NCBI GenBank assembly: GCA_017477435.1
Contig: JAFUVV010000011.1
Location: 1-44,203, forward strand
Direction of reading: 5' to 3'
Length of the DNA: 44,203 nucleotides
Source: Prevotella sp.
GTDB lineage: Bacteria > Bacteroidota > Bacteroidia > Bacteroidales > Bacteroidaceae
Shown here in pieces: positions 25,612-34,250 of this stretch. Position 1 is the first letter of the stretch, and each line of letters begins with the position of its first letter. The notes below the pieces were generated by a model that saw only the letters and a program-made list of their open reading frames with translations, was not told where the DNA came from and ran no database searches. The position numbers and the translations under genes are program-made.

Positions 25612-26691
25612 TTATTCCATTTTTTTCGACTTATTTAGCAAAAAATGGTCTAAAATGACGATTGCGGCCATCGATTCCACTATAGGCACAGCTCTTGGAA
25701 CCACACACGGGTCGTGACGTCCTTTGCCTTTTATCGTAGTGCTTCTTCCCTCGCGGTCGACGGTCTCCTGTTCTTTCATGATTGTTGCCACGGGTTTGAA
25801 GGCCACCCTGAAATATATGTCCTCGCCGTTGGATATTCCGCCTTGTATTCCTCCGCTGTGATTAGTCCGTGTGCGTATTGTGCCGTTTTCCGAGCAGAAG
25901 ATGTCGTTGCTCTCGCTGCCTTTCCTCGTCGCGGCATCGAATCCTTCGCCATACTCAAACCCTTTTGCCGCGTTTATGCTCATCATTGCAGCAGCCAGAT
26001 CTGCACTGAGTTTTCCGAACTCGGGTTCTCCCAGTCCGGCCGGACAGCCTGTTATTACGGCTGTGACCACTCCTCCCACCGAGTCGCCCTCTTCTCTCAT
26101 CCGAGCTATCAGCAGTTCCATTTCTGCGGCAGTTTTTCCATCCGGGCAACGCACGGGATTGCTCTCTCTCAGGCTGATATTGTAGTCGTTGTAGTCACCC
26201 GAGAGTTTTATGTCGCCTATTTGCGACGTAAAAGCCTGGATATCAATTCCAACGCTTTGTAAAGCAAGCTTTGCGAATGCCCCTGCTACTACTCTGCTTA
26301 TCGTTATTCGCGCCGAGGAGCGCCCCCCGCCTCTATAGTCTCTCACTCCATACTTTTGCTGGTAGGTGAAGTCGGCGTGCGATGGGCGCAGCTTGTCGGC
26401 CATTTCTGTGTAGTCCTGCGAGCGTTGGTTCTCGTTCTTTACGATAAAACCGATTGGCGTGCCAGTGGTTTTACCCTCAAACACTCCGCTGAGCAGTTCC
26501 ACTTTGTCGCTCTCGTTGCGTTGCGTGGTCAGTCGGTTTTGTCCTGGCCGGCGTCGGTTCAGTTCGCTCTGGATGAATTCCATGTCGACCGCGACTCCTG
26601 CAGGCATGCCGTCTATCACACCTCCGATGGCCTCGCCGTGGCTCTCGCCGAAGGTCGTAAGCCTGAATAGTGTTCCGATTGTGTTGCTCAT
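25612..26691 (-). CDS. aroC: Chorismate synthase
   Basis: The 359-residue protein has all the family blocks: [72 protein letters not shown] and the C-terminal [18 protein letters not shown]. It converts EPSP to chorismate with reduced FMN, the last common step of aromatic amino acid synthesis. No other aro gene is in the window. It lies 146 nt after slyD on the same strand. Confidence 0.97.
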   Translation of the reverse strand: MSNTIGTLFRLTTFGESHGEAIGGVIDGMPAGVAVDMEFIQSELNRRRPGQNRLTTQRNESDKVELLSGVFEGKTTGTPIGFIVKNENQRSQDYTEMADKLRPSHADFTYQQKYGVRDYRGGGRSSARITISRVVAGAFAKLALQSVGIDIQAFTSQIGDIKLSGDYNDYNISLRESNPVRCPDGKTAAEMELLIARMREEGDSVGGVVTAVITGCPAGLGEPEFGKLSADLAAAMMSINAAKGFEYGEGFDAATRKGSESNDIFCSENGTIRTRTNHSGGIQGGISNGEDIYFRVAFKPVATIMKEQETVDREGRSTTIKGKGRHDPCVVPRAVPIVESMAAIVILDHFLLNKSKKME

Positions 26692-26837
26692 ATAAATCCG
26701 ATTGTATTAAGTCGTGTGGCTGCAGCCTTTCTGTTCAGGGGCGGATTTGTGCGTCGGGTGTAGGTGTTGCCCCGTTTGACTTCTTTTATGCAGTGCGTAT
26801 TCGGAATTGGTTTTATGCGTCAGATTTCTGTTGCAGG

Positions 26838-27437
26838 TCATTTTCCGTGGCAGCATCCGTGACCTTTTCCTCCGCCTTTCTTGCAGCATCTGCCGTCATT
26901 TTTGTTGCAGTCTTTCCCGTTGTCACCGCATCCTCCGCAGCATCCGTCGTCGTCGATGTCGTTGATAAATTTCTCTATCTCTTCGTTAGTTGCAATTCTG
27001 CTTTCCACCACGGAGCCTATGAAGTTGAGCGTTTTCCCTGCGAGAGGGTGGTTAAAATCGAGTCTTACCTTGTCGTCGCTGATGTTGTCGACCCTTGCCC
27101 TGTACACCTGTCCGTCTTCATCCCGCATTGGTATGATGGCGTCGAGATATATGTTTTTCGAGTCGAACTTGCCGTCGATGCAGAACAGTTCGCGGTCCAG
27201 TTCGAAGATATTGTCTTCGTTGATCATGCCGTATGCCTGTTCCGGTTGCAGCACGAAGTCAAACTTTTCGCCTTTCTCCAGTGGCAGGATGTTTTTTTCA
27301 AACTCGCCGAGAGTCAGTCCGAAGCCACTTATGAACACGAATGGGTTCTCAATGGTTGCCTCTTCGATGGGCATCAGCCGTTCGTCTTCTATGCTGCAGA
27401 GCTTATAGGCCACGGCAATGTACTTGTTTTCTGTCAT
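26838..27437 (-). CDS. slyD: FKBP-type peptidyl-prolyl isomerase, SlyD-like
   Basis: A 199-residue SlyD-like protein. The FKBP part (IAVAYKLCSI...LPLEKGEKFDFVLQPEQAYGMINEDNI) is interrupted by the insert-in-flap domain (FELDRELFCIDGKF...DVRARVDNI-like). It then continues with VRLDFNHPLAGKTLNFIGSV. The C-terminal tail is rich in Cys, His, Gly and Lys (CCGGCGDNG...CC...GHGCCHGK) and should bind nickel, zinc or other metals. Start at 27437 is chosen because the -7 box (27467-27474) leaves a short leader there; in-frame Mets at 27455 and 27518 are less likely. Confidence 0.9.
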   Translation of the reverse strand: MTENKYIAVAYKLCSIEDERLMPIEEATIENPFVFISGFGLTLGEFEKNILPLEKGEKFDFVLQPEQAYGMINEDNIFELDRELFCIDGKFDSKNIYLDAIIPMRDEDGQVYRARVDNISDDKVRLDFNHPLAGKTLNFIGSVVESRIATNEEIEKFINDIDDDGCCGGCGDNGKDCNKNDGRCCKKGGGKGHGCCHGK

Positions 27438-27466
27438 ATTATTGTCTGTTGTCATTGTACTTTGTG

Positions 27467-27474
27467 CAAAAGTA
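27467..27474 (-). promoter_or_regulatory. -7 element of the slyD promoter
   Basis: TACTTTTG on the minus strand at 27474-27467. No clear TTTG is seen 19-20 nt further upstream. Confidence 0.5.
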
Positions 27475-27525
27475 CTAAAAAATACGTCTCGGTTAAATTC
27501 TTTGGCTGTTTTTTTCACAAAAATG

Positions 27526-27555
27526 TTTGTATTTTGCTATTTATCATTATCTTTG
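27526..27555 (+). promoter_or_regulatory. Bacteroidetes-type promoter of the subtilase gene
   Basis: TTTG (27526-27529), an 18-nt spacer and TATCTTTG (27548-27555). Only 5 nt separate the -7 box from the ATG, pointing to a leaderless or almost leaderless mRNA. Confidence 0.7.
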
Positions 27556-27560
27556 CCGCA

Positions 27561-29756
27561 ATGAAACAGTTCAGAGTGCTTCTTGCCGTTCTACTTCTGT
27601 CGTTGTTCCAGCCTTCAGTTTTTGCTGCCGACAGAAAGCTCTCGCCCTATGTGCGTCAGGCTGTCCGTATGTCGTCGCGTGTCCGCTCTGCCAAGTCGGC
27701 TGTGCCTCGTCGCCGGCAAGAGCTCTGTGCCTTCGTGAAGACCGCTTCCGGCGGTGCTGATGTATTCTCCGAATATGCCCTGAAGCCCCTTGCAGAGTTT
27801 GGAGATATATCTATTGTGAGCCTTCCTGTTGCTTTGATTCCCCGTCTTTCGGCCGACGACCGCGTCCTGCGCATCGAGGCCAGCCGTTCGGCCCACGTTC
27901 TTCTCGACACTGTCGGCATCCAGATAAATGCCCTTCCCGCCTATGCGGGCACTGATCTGCCGCAGGCATTCACCGGCGAGGGCGTCGTCATGGGAATCCA
28001 GGATGTGGGGTTCGACCTGACGCATCCCAATTTCTTCTCCTCCTCTGGCGACGAATACCGCATAAAAGCCTTTTGGGATCAGCTGTCAACCGACACCATC
28101 GGCAGCAGTCTCTATGTCGGTGCCGACTATGAGGGCGACTCCGAGCTGCTTACATACGCCCGTTCCCGCGACAACCATCTCATCACTCACGGCACCCACA
28201 CCCTCGGTATTGCAGCGGGCAGCGGTGCAGGCACGCCCTACCGGGGCATTGCTCCCGACGCCGACATATGCTTGGTGAACAACGCAGTGACCACCGACGT
28301 CGTGCTCATCGACAGTCTCGACCTTTATAAATATACGTCGGCAACCGACGCACTCGGATTCAAATATATCTTCGACTATGCCGACCGTGTTGGCAAGCCC
28401 TGTGTGATCTCGTTCAGTGAAGGGTCGCATCAGGATTTCCGCGGCGACGATCAGCTCTATTTTGAGACCCTCTCGCGGCTTGCAGGTCCCGGTCGTATAA
28501 TCGTATCGTCGGCCGGCAACAACGGCTACTACACCACCTATATCGAGAAGCCCGCCGGCGATGCCACAGCCGGCACATTCCTGCGCAACTACGACGAGAA
28601 CTACGTGTTCACCACGCTCCGTTCGTCGGGGCCGTTCACCCTGCGCATCACCTCCTACGGCGACACTCCCGAGGCCTTCTCCATCACCACCGACGAGCTT
28701 TGCCTCCAGCCCGACTCCAACCTTATCGACACCATCACGCTTGCCTCACGCCGTTATCCTGTCGACATCTACTGCTACCGTTCGTGTTATAATCCCGACG
28801 ACATCATCGTGGAGTTCTATGCCGAAGACGAGGGCAAGTTTGCTGCTTCCCAGCCGTTCAGCATCGAGGCTGTCGGTGCAGAGGCGCGAGTGGAGTTTTT
28901 CAACATCTACGGTCGTTTCACCACCAACGCCCGCAATCCTGAGCTCACCGACGGTGAATGCACCCACAGCATCAACTCCCCCTCGGCTTGCGAGGATGTT
29001 ATCTGCGTGGGAAGTACCACCTATCGCACCGGCTTCGTCAACTATCGCGACGAGTATGTCGACCAGAACTGGGACACCGGCGGCCGTCGCGGCCGTTTCT
29101 CTTCCGTCGGTCCCACCCATCAGGGCCTTGTGAAGCCCGACGTGCTTGCCCCCGGGGCAAACGTCATCTCGTCGATGAGCAGCTATTTCATTGAAGCCGC
29201 AACCGATGCAGGCAAGCTCCGCTTCCTTGTCGAGACGATGGAGCGCGGCGGTCGCGTCTACGGATGGGAAGCGCAGTCAGGCACGTCGATGTCGTCGCCG
29301 GCAGTGGGTGGAGCCATCGCCCTGTGGCTACAGGCACGTCCCACTCTCACCCGCGACGAGATCATCGACGTCTTCGCCCACACCTGCCGCCGCACCTCCG
29401 ACACCGACGTCTGGCCCAACAACACCGACGGCTGGGGCGAGATCGACGTCTATCGTGGCCTGCTCTACATCCTTGGCATCGACGCCATCGACGGCATCTC
29501 CCTCTCGCAGCCCGAGAAAGCACGCTTCCGTGTGACGGGCGAAGGGAATCTCGTGATCCTTTCCGACCTTGCCCGCGACAACGATTTCACGTTGTCGGTC
29601 TATTCCGTCGGCGGCCAGAAGCTCCTCACCACCCACGTCGGTCGCGGCCACGACAACCCCGAAGTCAGCCTTGCCAGCCTTCCACGAGGCCTCTACGTGG
29701 TACAGATCGGCAGCAGCGACCCCCGCTTGTCGGGGTCGACCATCATCCGCCGCTGA
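27561..29756 (+). CDS. Secreted S8 (subtilisin-like) serine peptidase
   Basis: The 731-residue protein begins with a signal peptide (MKQFRVLLAVLLLSLFQPSVFA). The catalytic triad is Asp148 (GIQDVGFDLTHP), His210 (THGTHTLGIAAG) and Ser576 (GTSMSSPAVGGAIALWLQ). A long insertion between His and Ser (about 300-480) carries a jelly-roll-like stretch with no recognised name. The C-terminus (FTLSVYSVGGQKLLTT...SLASLPRGLYVVQIGS) resembles a type IX secretion sorting domain, so cell-surface or extracellular delivery is inferred. An in-frame extension upstream of 27561 overlaps the antisense slyD gene and is not coding. Confidence 0.92.
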   Translation: MKQFRVLLAVLLLSLFQPSVFAADRKLSPYVRQAVRMSSRVRSAKSAVPRRRQELCAFVKTASGGADVFSEYALKPLAEFGDISIVSLPVALIPRLSADDRVLRIEASRSAHVLLDTVGIQINALPAYAGTDLPQAFTGEGVVMGIQDVGFDLTHPNFFSSSGDEYRIKAFWDQLSTDTIGSSLYVGADYEGDSELLTYARSRDNHLITHGTHTLGIAAGSGAGTPYRGIAPDADICLVNNAVTTDVVLIDSLDLYKYTSATDALGFKYIFDYADRVGKPCVISFSEGSHQDFRGDDQLYFETLSRLAGPGRIIVSSAGNNGYYTTYIEKPAGDATAGTFLRNYDENYVFTTLRSSGPFTLRITSYGDTPEAFSITTDELCLQPDSNLIDTITLASRRYPVDIYCYRSCYNPDDIIVEFYAEDEGKFAASQPFSIEAVGAEARVEFFNIYGRFTTNARNPELTDGECTHSINSPSACEDVICVGSTTYRTGFVNYRDEYVDQNWDTGGRRGRFSSVGPTHQGLVKPDVLAPGANVISSMSSYFIEAATDAGKLRFLVETMERGGRVYGWEAQSGTSMSSPAVGGAIALWLQARPTLTRDEIIDVFAHTCRRTSDTDVWPNNTDGWGEIDVYRGLLYILGIDAIDGISLSQPEKARFRVTGEGNLVILSDLARDNDFTLSVYSVGGQKLLTTHVGRGHDNPEVSLASLPRGLYVVQIGSSDPRLSGSTIIRR

Positions 29757-29771
29757 ACAGTTTCCCCCTTC

Positions 29772-29976
29772 TTTTAACCCGAATCGGTCATTAGACTTTA
29801 TGATAGAGTTGTACTTGTTTTAGGCAGATTAGCGGTTTTATCTTTTAAGGCGTAGCGGGCTACGTCGATAAGATAAAACCGGTAAGATGACAAAACAAGT
29901 GCAGCTATAGCATGAAGAGAGTCATTTCAAACTATAATATCCCTATCCTCGGTCTAATGACCGATTTGGGTTTAAA
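29772..29976. mobile_element. MITE-like long inverted-repeat element (about 205 bp)
   Basis: The two halves are imperfect reverse complements in three nested blocks. The outer arms are TTAACCCGAATCGGTC at the left and GACCGATTTGGGTTTAAA at the right. The middle arms are the TACTTGTTTT region and the AAAACAAGTGCAG region. The inner arms are GGTTTTATCTT and AAGATAAAACC around a GCGTAGC/CTACG tip. The right half (29897-29972) recurs at 41678-41757 with about one mismatch. No open frame of transposase length is inside. Confidence 0.7.
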
Positions 29977-30063
29977 CGTCAACGATAGCGAAGGACGAAG
30001 AAGAAAGAACGATAACGAAAGGACGAAAGCGTTAGCGAAGCCCTCTTCCGACTCTCTCGCCGG

Positions 30064-30151
30064 CAGTACAAAGCCTTTGTACTCCGAGTACACGAACCTT
30101 GTACTGCCAGTACATGGGCTTTGTACTTCGAGTACATGGGCCTTGTACTCT
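30064..30151. repeat. Four-unit 22-bp palindromic array, copy E
   Basis: Units lie at 30064-30085, 30086-30107, 30108-30129 and 30130-30151. Loops are AAGCCTT, CGAACCT, TGGGCTT and TGGGCCT. It lies between convergent genes. Confidence 0.95.
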
Positions 30152-30368
30152 TGCCGTAGCACCCGGAAGCCGTCGCATGTAAACTGTTGTGACACAATAA
30201 AAAACCCTACTTTTAGGTATTGCATGTTACTGATTTTCTGCTTAATTTTGCATCCAGAACAACAATTAGGTATTTTCCGCCGTCGACAAGAAGATTAGGT
30301 TCATTAAATTTCACATAGAATAGACTTATTCGCAGAAATTAGTATTTCATAATGTTTTTGTATAAAAA

Positions 30369-30394
30369 AAGGGCTGTCCGCGAGGATAGCCCTT
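30369..30394 (-). terminator. Rho-independent terminator of the GH39 gene
   Basis: AAGGGCTATCC and GGACAGCCCTT (minus strand) form an 11-bp stem, followed by TTTTTTTATA-type sequence. It is 53 nt after the GH39 stop. Confidence 0.8.
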
Positions 30395-30446
30395 ACTTTT
30401 TCTTTTCCCGGCGAGTGCTGCCGGGGCTGTCATCCGGTTGTAATCG

Positions 30447-31829
30447 TCACATCTCTATGGCTATGAAAGAGTTTGGCCATAGAGAGACGTCGATTGCTCC
30501 GTCGTTCACGTTGAGCGGTATCTCGGTGTATATGTGCGACTGGTCGGTCAGGTGTCCCACGGCTTTCTCGATCTGTCCTTCTGCGAGTCGCACGCGGTAG
30601 GTCTCCTTAGCGCACTGGTTGTCGTCTTCCGAATATCTGCAGAGGATGAGCATCAGCCGTCCGTCTTTGCCCCGTGCAGCGCTGACGTAGAGATCTTTGT
30701 AGTCCGTCTCTGCTTTCACCTGCTGCCCGTAGTCGAGCAATCGTTTCCATGCATAGAATGCATAGTAGGCCGGCCGTGGCGACAGGTCGTAGAGGTCGAA
30801 GAGCCCGTTGAATCCGGTACCGATGCGTGCGTCGTAATACATGAGTTTGTCCACGGGCTGGTCTTGGCACAGAATCATCGTTGCCAGCGTGAAGGCAGCA
30901 CCTTTTTCGGCGCTGATGGCCTTCAGGGAGTAGACGAAGTCTTTGTTCCATCCGCGCACATAGTTCCACTCGTTGAGTATCGACTCCTTCTCTCCGTATC
31001 CGTGGCGTTCCATGAGCTTTCTTATCCTTGCCGCTTTCTCCGAGATGATGTTTGGCTGTTTAGCATAGTAGTGCCAGGAGAAGAAATCGATGTCCACATT
31101 GTGCTGTTTCATGTATGCGAGGAATCGGTCTGCCCATTGCTCGTTGCTGGCTAATGCTGGGCCGCCAATCTTCAGGTTGGGGAAGCACTTGTTCAGGTGG
31201 TTGGCCGCCACTTCGAAGAACTCAAAGAACTGTTGCTCGGTGCCTCCCCAGCATCGTGGGTTTGTGTTCCATTCCCAGATGTCTAAGTCGGCCTCGTTCC
31301 ATATCTCCCAGTATTCTATCCCGAGTTTGAATCCATCGGCCCATCCCTCGTTGTAGTGGCGTATGATGTGCTCGCAGATGCGGGCCCACTTCTTGAAGTC
31401 TTTTGGGGGATAGATGCCATACTTCTTCTTGTTGTGTTCAATCTTCTGGCCGAGGCGGTAGAACACTTTCGTCCCTGTGCTCATGATATCCGCCAGATAC
31501 TTGTCGGTCAGTACGAAGTCGTAGGATTTTGGGTCGTCGACGTCTTTGTCGAAATCGGGGAAAATGGCAGTGATGTCGACGGTGTGCTCCCCTCCGTAGC
31601 CGGCGTAGAACGACGCGTCGTGAGTCCGTGCATAGGGGAACTGCGCCGCGGCGTATGCCGTGCTGTTGCCCGTCGTCTGGTCGCTGCCTTCAATCTTCGG
31701 GCCGTTGTTCACGCCGTTCATGGGCTTTATGGGTCCGACGACTTGCGATGGCGTCACCACCACGTCGGCATTGATGCAAAGCGAAAACGACAATGCAGCG
31801 GTGATAATAAACGATTTGATTGTTTTCAT
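30447..31829 (-). CDS. Glycoside hydrolase family 39-like enzyme (beta-xylosidase type), secreted
   Basis: The 460-residue protein has a signal peptide (MKTIKSFIITAALSFSLCINA) and a (beta/alpha)8 barrel of clan GH-A. The acid/base Glu179 lies in WEIWNEADLD and the nucleophile Glu287 in ESILNEWNYV, the spacing and sequence context of GH39 (beta-xylosidase, alpha-iduronidase relatives). DFFSWHYY and MYYDARIG further support the family. The likely substrate is a xylose- or uronic-acid-containing polysaccharide, but this is inferred. No SusC/D pair is adjacent. Its promoter region contains a perfect 16-bp inverted repeat. Confidence 0.85.
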   Translation of the reverse strand: MKTIKSFIITAALSFSLCINADVVVTPSQVVGPIKPMNGVNNGPKIEGSDQTTGNSTAYAAAQFPYARTHDASFYAGYGGEHTVDITAIFPDFDKDVDDPKSYDFVLTDKYLADIMSTGTKVFYRLGQKIEHNKKKYGIYPPKDFKKWARICEHIIRHYNEGWADGFKLGIEYWEIWNEADLDIWEWNTNPRCWGGTEQQFFEFFEVAANHLNKCFPNLKIGGPALASNEQWADRFLAYMKQHNVDIDFFSWHYYAKQPNIISEKAARIRKLMERHGYGEKESILNEWNYVRGWNKDFVYSLKAISAEKGAAFTLATMILCQDQPVDKLMYYDARIGTGFNGLFDLYDLSPRPAYYAFYAWKRLLDYGQQVKAETDYKDLYVSAARGKDGRLMLILCRYSEDDNQCAKETYRVRLAEGQIEKAVGHLTDQSHIYTEIPLNVNDGAIDVSLWPNSFIAIEM

Positions 31830-31866
31830 GACGTTATGGTTTTAGATTTATGATTGCGTAAAAAAC

Positions 31867-31903
31867 AACTTTGCACATTGGATTGCCTCCAATGTGCAAA
31901 GTT
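31867..31903 (-). promoter_or_regulatory. Perfect inverted repeat overlapping the GH39 promoter -7 box
   Basis: AACTTTGCACATTGGA (31867-31882) and TCCAATGTGCAAAGTT (31888-31903) are exact reverse complements with a 5-nt spacer. The minus-strand -7 box TAACTTTG (31904-31897) uses one arm, so the transcript would begin inside it and carry a CACATTGGA/TCCAATGTG hairpin at its 5' end. It could be an operator or an mRNA-stabilising stem. Confidence 0.75.
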
Positions 31904-31988
31904 AAAGCATTTGATTTAGAAACGAGAAAAAAATTCCCGGAAAATCGTCGGATGTGGCTAATACCATCCGGTTCGTTTCTTTCTGCTT

Positions 31989-32420
31989 CTATTCGTATCC
32001 CTCCTCCCACGCGTCGTACTGCGGTTTTCCTGCCATTCCGCTTTTCTTGCATGCGCTCTCTATCGTGGTGCGCTCGTCGGCAGTGAGCGGTCGGTCGCCG
32101 CGCTTCAGGGAGAAGTAGTTGGTCCGGCCCAGTGCTTTTTGCAGTTTCCGTGCTATCGGAGCGACGGCTGCGTGGGGCATGTTGTCGTAGATGTGGGTGA
32201 ATCCCCGCGGCTGCAGACGGGCCGTCGGCATGGCCAGATGGGGGCAGGCCTTCCCGCCGGCGCCGGTGAGGGAGGGGCTGATCGTAGTCACGTAGCGCCG
32301 GTCGGGGGAGAGATAGTCCCATGCCATGTGGCGGAAACATTTCTTCTTCATCCTGCATGCACTGTTGGTGCAGAGGGGTTCCTTCTTTGCAAATTCTCTC
32401 AGTAGGTCTTTGTCTTTCAT
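31989..32420 (-). CDS. DUF6078 family protein
   Basis: A 143-residue soluble protein. The N-terminal CTNSACRMKKKCFRH and KACPHLA cysteines suggest a small metal-binding region. It continues GFTHIYDNMPHAAVAPIARKL and LKRGDRPLTADERTTIESACKKSGM, matching DUF6078, a Bacteroidetes family with no known function. Its -7 box TATCTTTG lies at 32487-32480 on the minus strand, leaving about 55 nt of leader. The neighbouring genes give no functional hint. Confidence 0.75.
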   Translation of the reverse strand: MKDKDLLREFAKKEPLCTNSACRMKKKCFRHMAWDYLSPDRRYVTTISPSLTGAGGKACPHLAMPTARLQPRGFTHIYDNMPHAAVAPIARKLQKALGRTNYFSLKRGDRPLTADERTTIESACKKSGMAGKPQYDAWEEGYE

Positions 32421-32479
32421 AATTTATAAGATTAATGTGAAACAATATAGGTGTTATCCCGTTCTGTTCTTTTCGGATG

Positions 32480-32511
32480 CAAAGATAAGGCGAGTTTTCT
32501 GTCGCGGCAAG
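32480..32511 (-). promoter_or_regulatory. Promoter of the DUF6078 gene
   Basis: The minus strand reads CTTG (32511-32508), 20 nt, TATCTTTG (32487-32480). Confidence 0.6.
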
Positions 32512-32549
32512 CGAAGTCGAGTTTCGGTGCTAACCACCACTCTCTGCGC

Positions 32550-32637
32550 CAGTACATGGGCCTTGTACTCCGAGTACATGAACGTCCTACTCGCAGTACA
32601 TGACTCTTGTACTCCGAGTACAAAGCCCATGTACTCT
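32550..32637. repeat. Four-unit 22-bp palindromic array, copy F
   Basis: Units lie at 32550-32571, 32572-32593, 32594-32615 and 32616-32637. Unit 1 (loop TGGGCCT) and unit 4 (loop AAGCCCA) are complementary to each other. This is the only copy between divergent genes (DUF6078 and M48). The rest of the 32421-32791 gap has only the DUF6078 promoter and AT-rich sequence. Confidence 0.94.
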
Positions 32638-32791
32638 CGCCAAAGAAAAAAATAATCGGTCCTGAACGTAAAAACTGCCTTTGTTTTTTGGCCGTTCGGA
32701 TAATTTTTCCGTATTTTGTATGTCGGAAAGTGAAATAGGCTCTCTTCCGTTCGGAGATGGAATAAACACAACTTAAATAAAATAAAAACTT

Positions 32792-33694
32792 ATGAAACAC
32801 ATCAGAATTCTTTTCATTGCAGTTGCTGCTGCCATCATTGTTGGCTGCGGCACATCGCGCACAGTGCCCATCACGGGCCGCAAACAGAGTCTGCTCGTCA
32901 GCGACGAACAGGTGTTGAGCCTGAGCAATCAGGAGTATACAAAGTATATGCAGTCGGCCACCAAGTCGGCCGATGCAACCAGCACCGCCATGGTGCAGCG
33001 CGTGGGACAAAGGCTGGCAACGGCAGTACAGAACTATCTCACGGCCGCCGGAATGGCATCGGAACTCAGCCAGTACAGCTGGGAGTTTAACCTTGTGAAG
33101 GACAACAGCGTGAATGCCTTCTGCATGCCCGGCGGAAAGATCGTGGTCTACGAAGGCCTCCTGCCCGTCACCCAGGACGAGTCGTCGCTCGCCATAGTGC
33201 TCGGGCACGAGATAGCCCATGCCGTGGCAAAGCACTCGGCAGAGCAGATGTCGAAGCAGATAAAGCAGCAGTATGGCACGCAGATACTCGGCGGCGTGCT
33301 CAGTGCGGCTGGAGTGGGGCAGACAGGAGCATCGATAGCACAGATAATCGTGCAGAACGGACTGCAGTTCCGCAATCTCAAATACTCCCGCGACCACGAG
33401 ACGGAGGCCGACCACATGGGACTCATCTTCGCCGCCATGGCAGGCTACGACCCGCAGGTGGCAATCCCCTTCTGGCAGAGAATGGCAGCACAGAGCGGAA
33501 ACACCAACCAGAACGACATGTTCAGCGACCACCCATCCGATGCAAAGCGCATCGCTGCACTCCAGAAAATAATGCCCGAAGCACTACAGTACTACAACGC
33601 TGCAACGGGAAAGACCACTACAACCACCACTACAAAATCGACCCCTAAGACGACAAAGACCGTCTCGGTATCGAGTCTGACGAAGAAAAGATAA
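32792..33694 (+). CDS. M48 family metallopeptidase, lipoprotein
   Basis: The 300-residue protein has a lipoprotein signal (FIAVAAAIIVGCG, Cys19). The zinc site is HEIAH (His139, Glu140, His143), with the third ligand Glu205 in SRDHETEADHMG. The FCMPGGKIVVYEGLL motif before it is typical of YggG/LoiP-type periplasmic M48 peptidases, which degrade or process outer-membrane and misfolded proteins. The C-terminus is a low-complexity Thr/Lys tail (KTTTTTTTKSTPKTTKT). A strong hairpin follows 9 nt after the stop. Confidence 0.9.
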   Translation: MKHIRILFIAVAAAIIVGCGTSRTVPITGRKQSLLVSDEQVLSLSNQEYTKYMQSATKSADATSTAMVQRVGQRLATAVQNYLTAAGMASELSQYSWEFNLVKDNSVNAFCMPGGKIVVYEGLLPVTQDESSLAIVLGHEIAHAVAKHSAEQMSKQIKQQYGTQILGGVLSAAGVGQTGASIAQIIVQNGLQFRNLKYSRDHETEADHMGLIFAAMAGYDPQVAIPFWQRMAAQSGNTNQNDMFSDHPSDAKRIAALQKIMPEALQYYNAATGKTTTTTTTKSTPKTTKTVSVSSLTKKR

Positions 33695-33703
33695 CGATCC
33701 TAT

Positions 33704-33743
33704 CCTTCTCTGGCGTCAACACCGTCGTTGACGCCAGAGAAGG
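33704..33743 (+). terminator. Strong hairpin after the M48 peptidase gene
   Basis: CCTTCTCTGGCGTCAAC and GTTGACGCCAGAGAAGG form a perfect 17-bp stem around a 6-nt loop. The T-rich sequence (ATTTTGCATTTTTC) begins some 8 nt after the stem. Confidence 0.75.
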
Positions 33744-33785
33744 GGAATCATTTTGCATTTTTCATTATACATTTTACTTTATACT

Positions 33786-34238
33786 ATGATAGCATACATC
33801 TCGGCAAATCTTTGGCTCGCGTGGACGATAGTTGCCCTCGTGTGCCTCGTCCTCGAGCTTAGCTCAGGCGACTTCTACGTCACCTGCTTCGCCATAGGAG
33901 CAGCAGTGACTGCCATCGCAGCGCTCACGGGGATTCCCTTCTGGCTGCAAGTAATCATCTTCGCCATTGCATCCGTCGTAAGCATCTGGCTCATCCGCCC
34001 CGCACTGCTCAGGTGGCTGCACAAACCAAGCGAGGAACGGCTCTCCAATGCCGACGCTCTCATCGGACGCACAGGCGAAGTGGTGGAAGCAATACCCGCC
34101 AGCGGATACGGATGCGTGCGCATCGATGGCGACTACTGGAAGGCATGCACTGCCGATGCCACAGCAATAGGCGAAGGCATCAGGGTGAGAGTGGTAGAGC
34201 GAAACAGCATCATCATCACTGTGGAGAAGACCTCGTAG
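33786..34238 (+). CDS. NfeD-like membrane protein
   Basis: The 150-residue protein has three to four hydrophobic segments (residues 6-26, 29-48 and 51-70 approximately). A C-terminal soluble OB-fold-type domain follows (LIGRTGEVVEAIPASGYGCVRIDGDYWKA...GIRVRVVERNSIIITVEKT), the short NfeD1b form. NfeD proteins act with SPFH/stomatin-like proteins in membrane microdomains; the SPFH gene lies 949 nt downstream, separated by the four-helix-bundle gene. Met at 33786 is the natural start (MIAYISAN); an upstream TTG would add an unlikely extension. Confidence 0.9.
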   Translation: MIAYISANLWLAWTIVALVCLVLELSSGDFYVTCFAIGAAVTAIAALTGIPFWLQVIIFAIASVVSIWLIRPALLRWLHKPSEERLSNADALIGRTGEVVEAIPASGYGCVRIDGDYWKACTADATAIGEGIRVRVVERNSIIITVEKTS

Positions 34239-34250
34239 AACCCAAGAGCC

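Larger units (their letters stand above)
29757..30446. other. 690-bp intergenic region with MITE-like element, array E and GH39 terminator
   Basis: The hairpin element (29772-29976) is followed by a low-complexity stretch of ACGATAGCGAAGGACGAA-type repeats (29979-30045), then array E (30064-30151) and the GH39 terminator (30369-30394). No gene is supported. Confidence 0.6.

Noticed and set aside
26670-27560. N-terminal extension of the subtilase upstream of 27561
   Set aside because: That in-frame stretch lies antisense to slyD and the promoter is at 27526-27555; the signal peptide starts at 27561.
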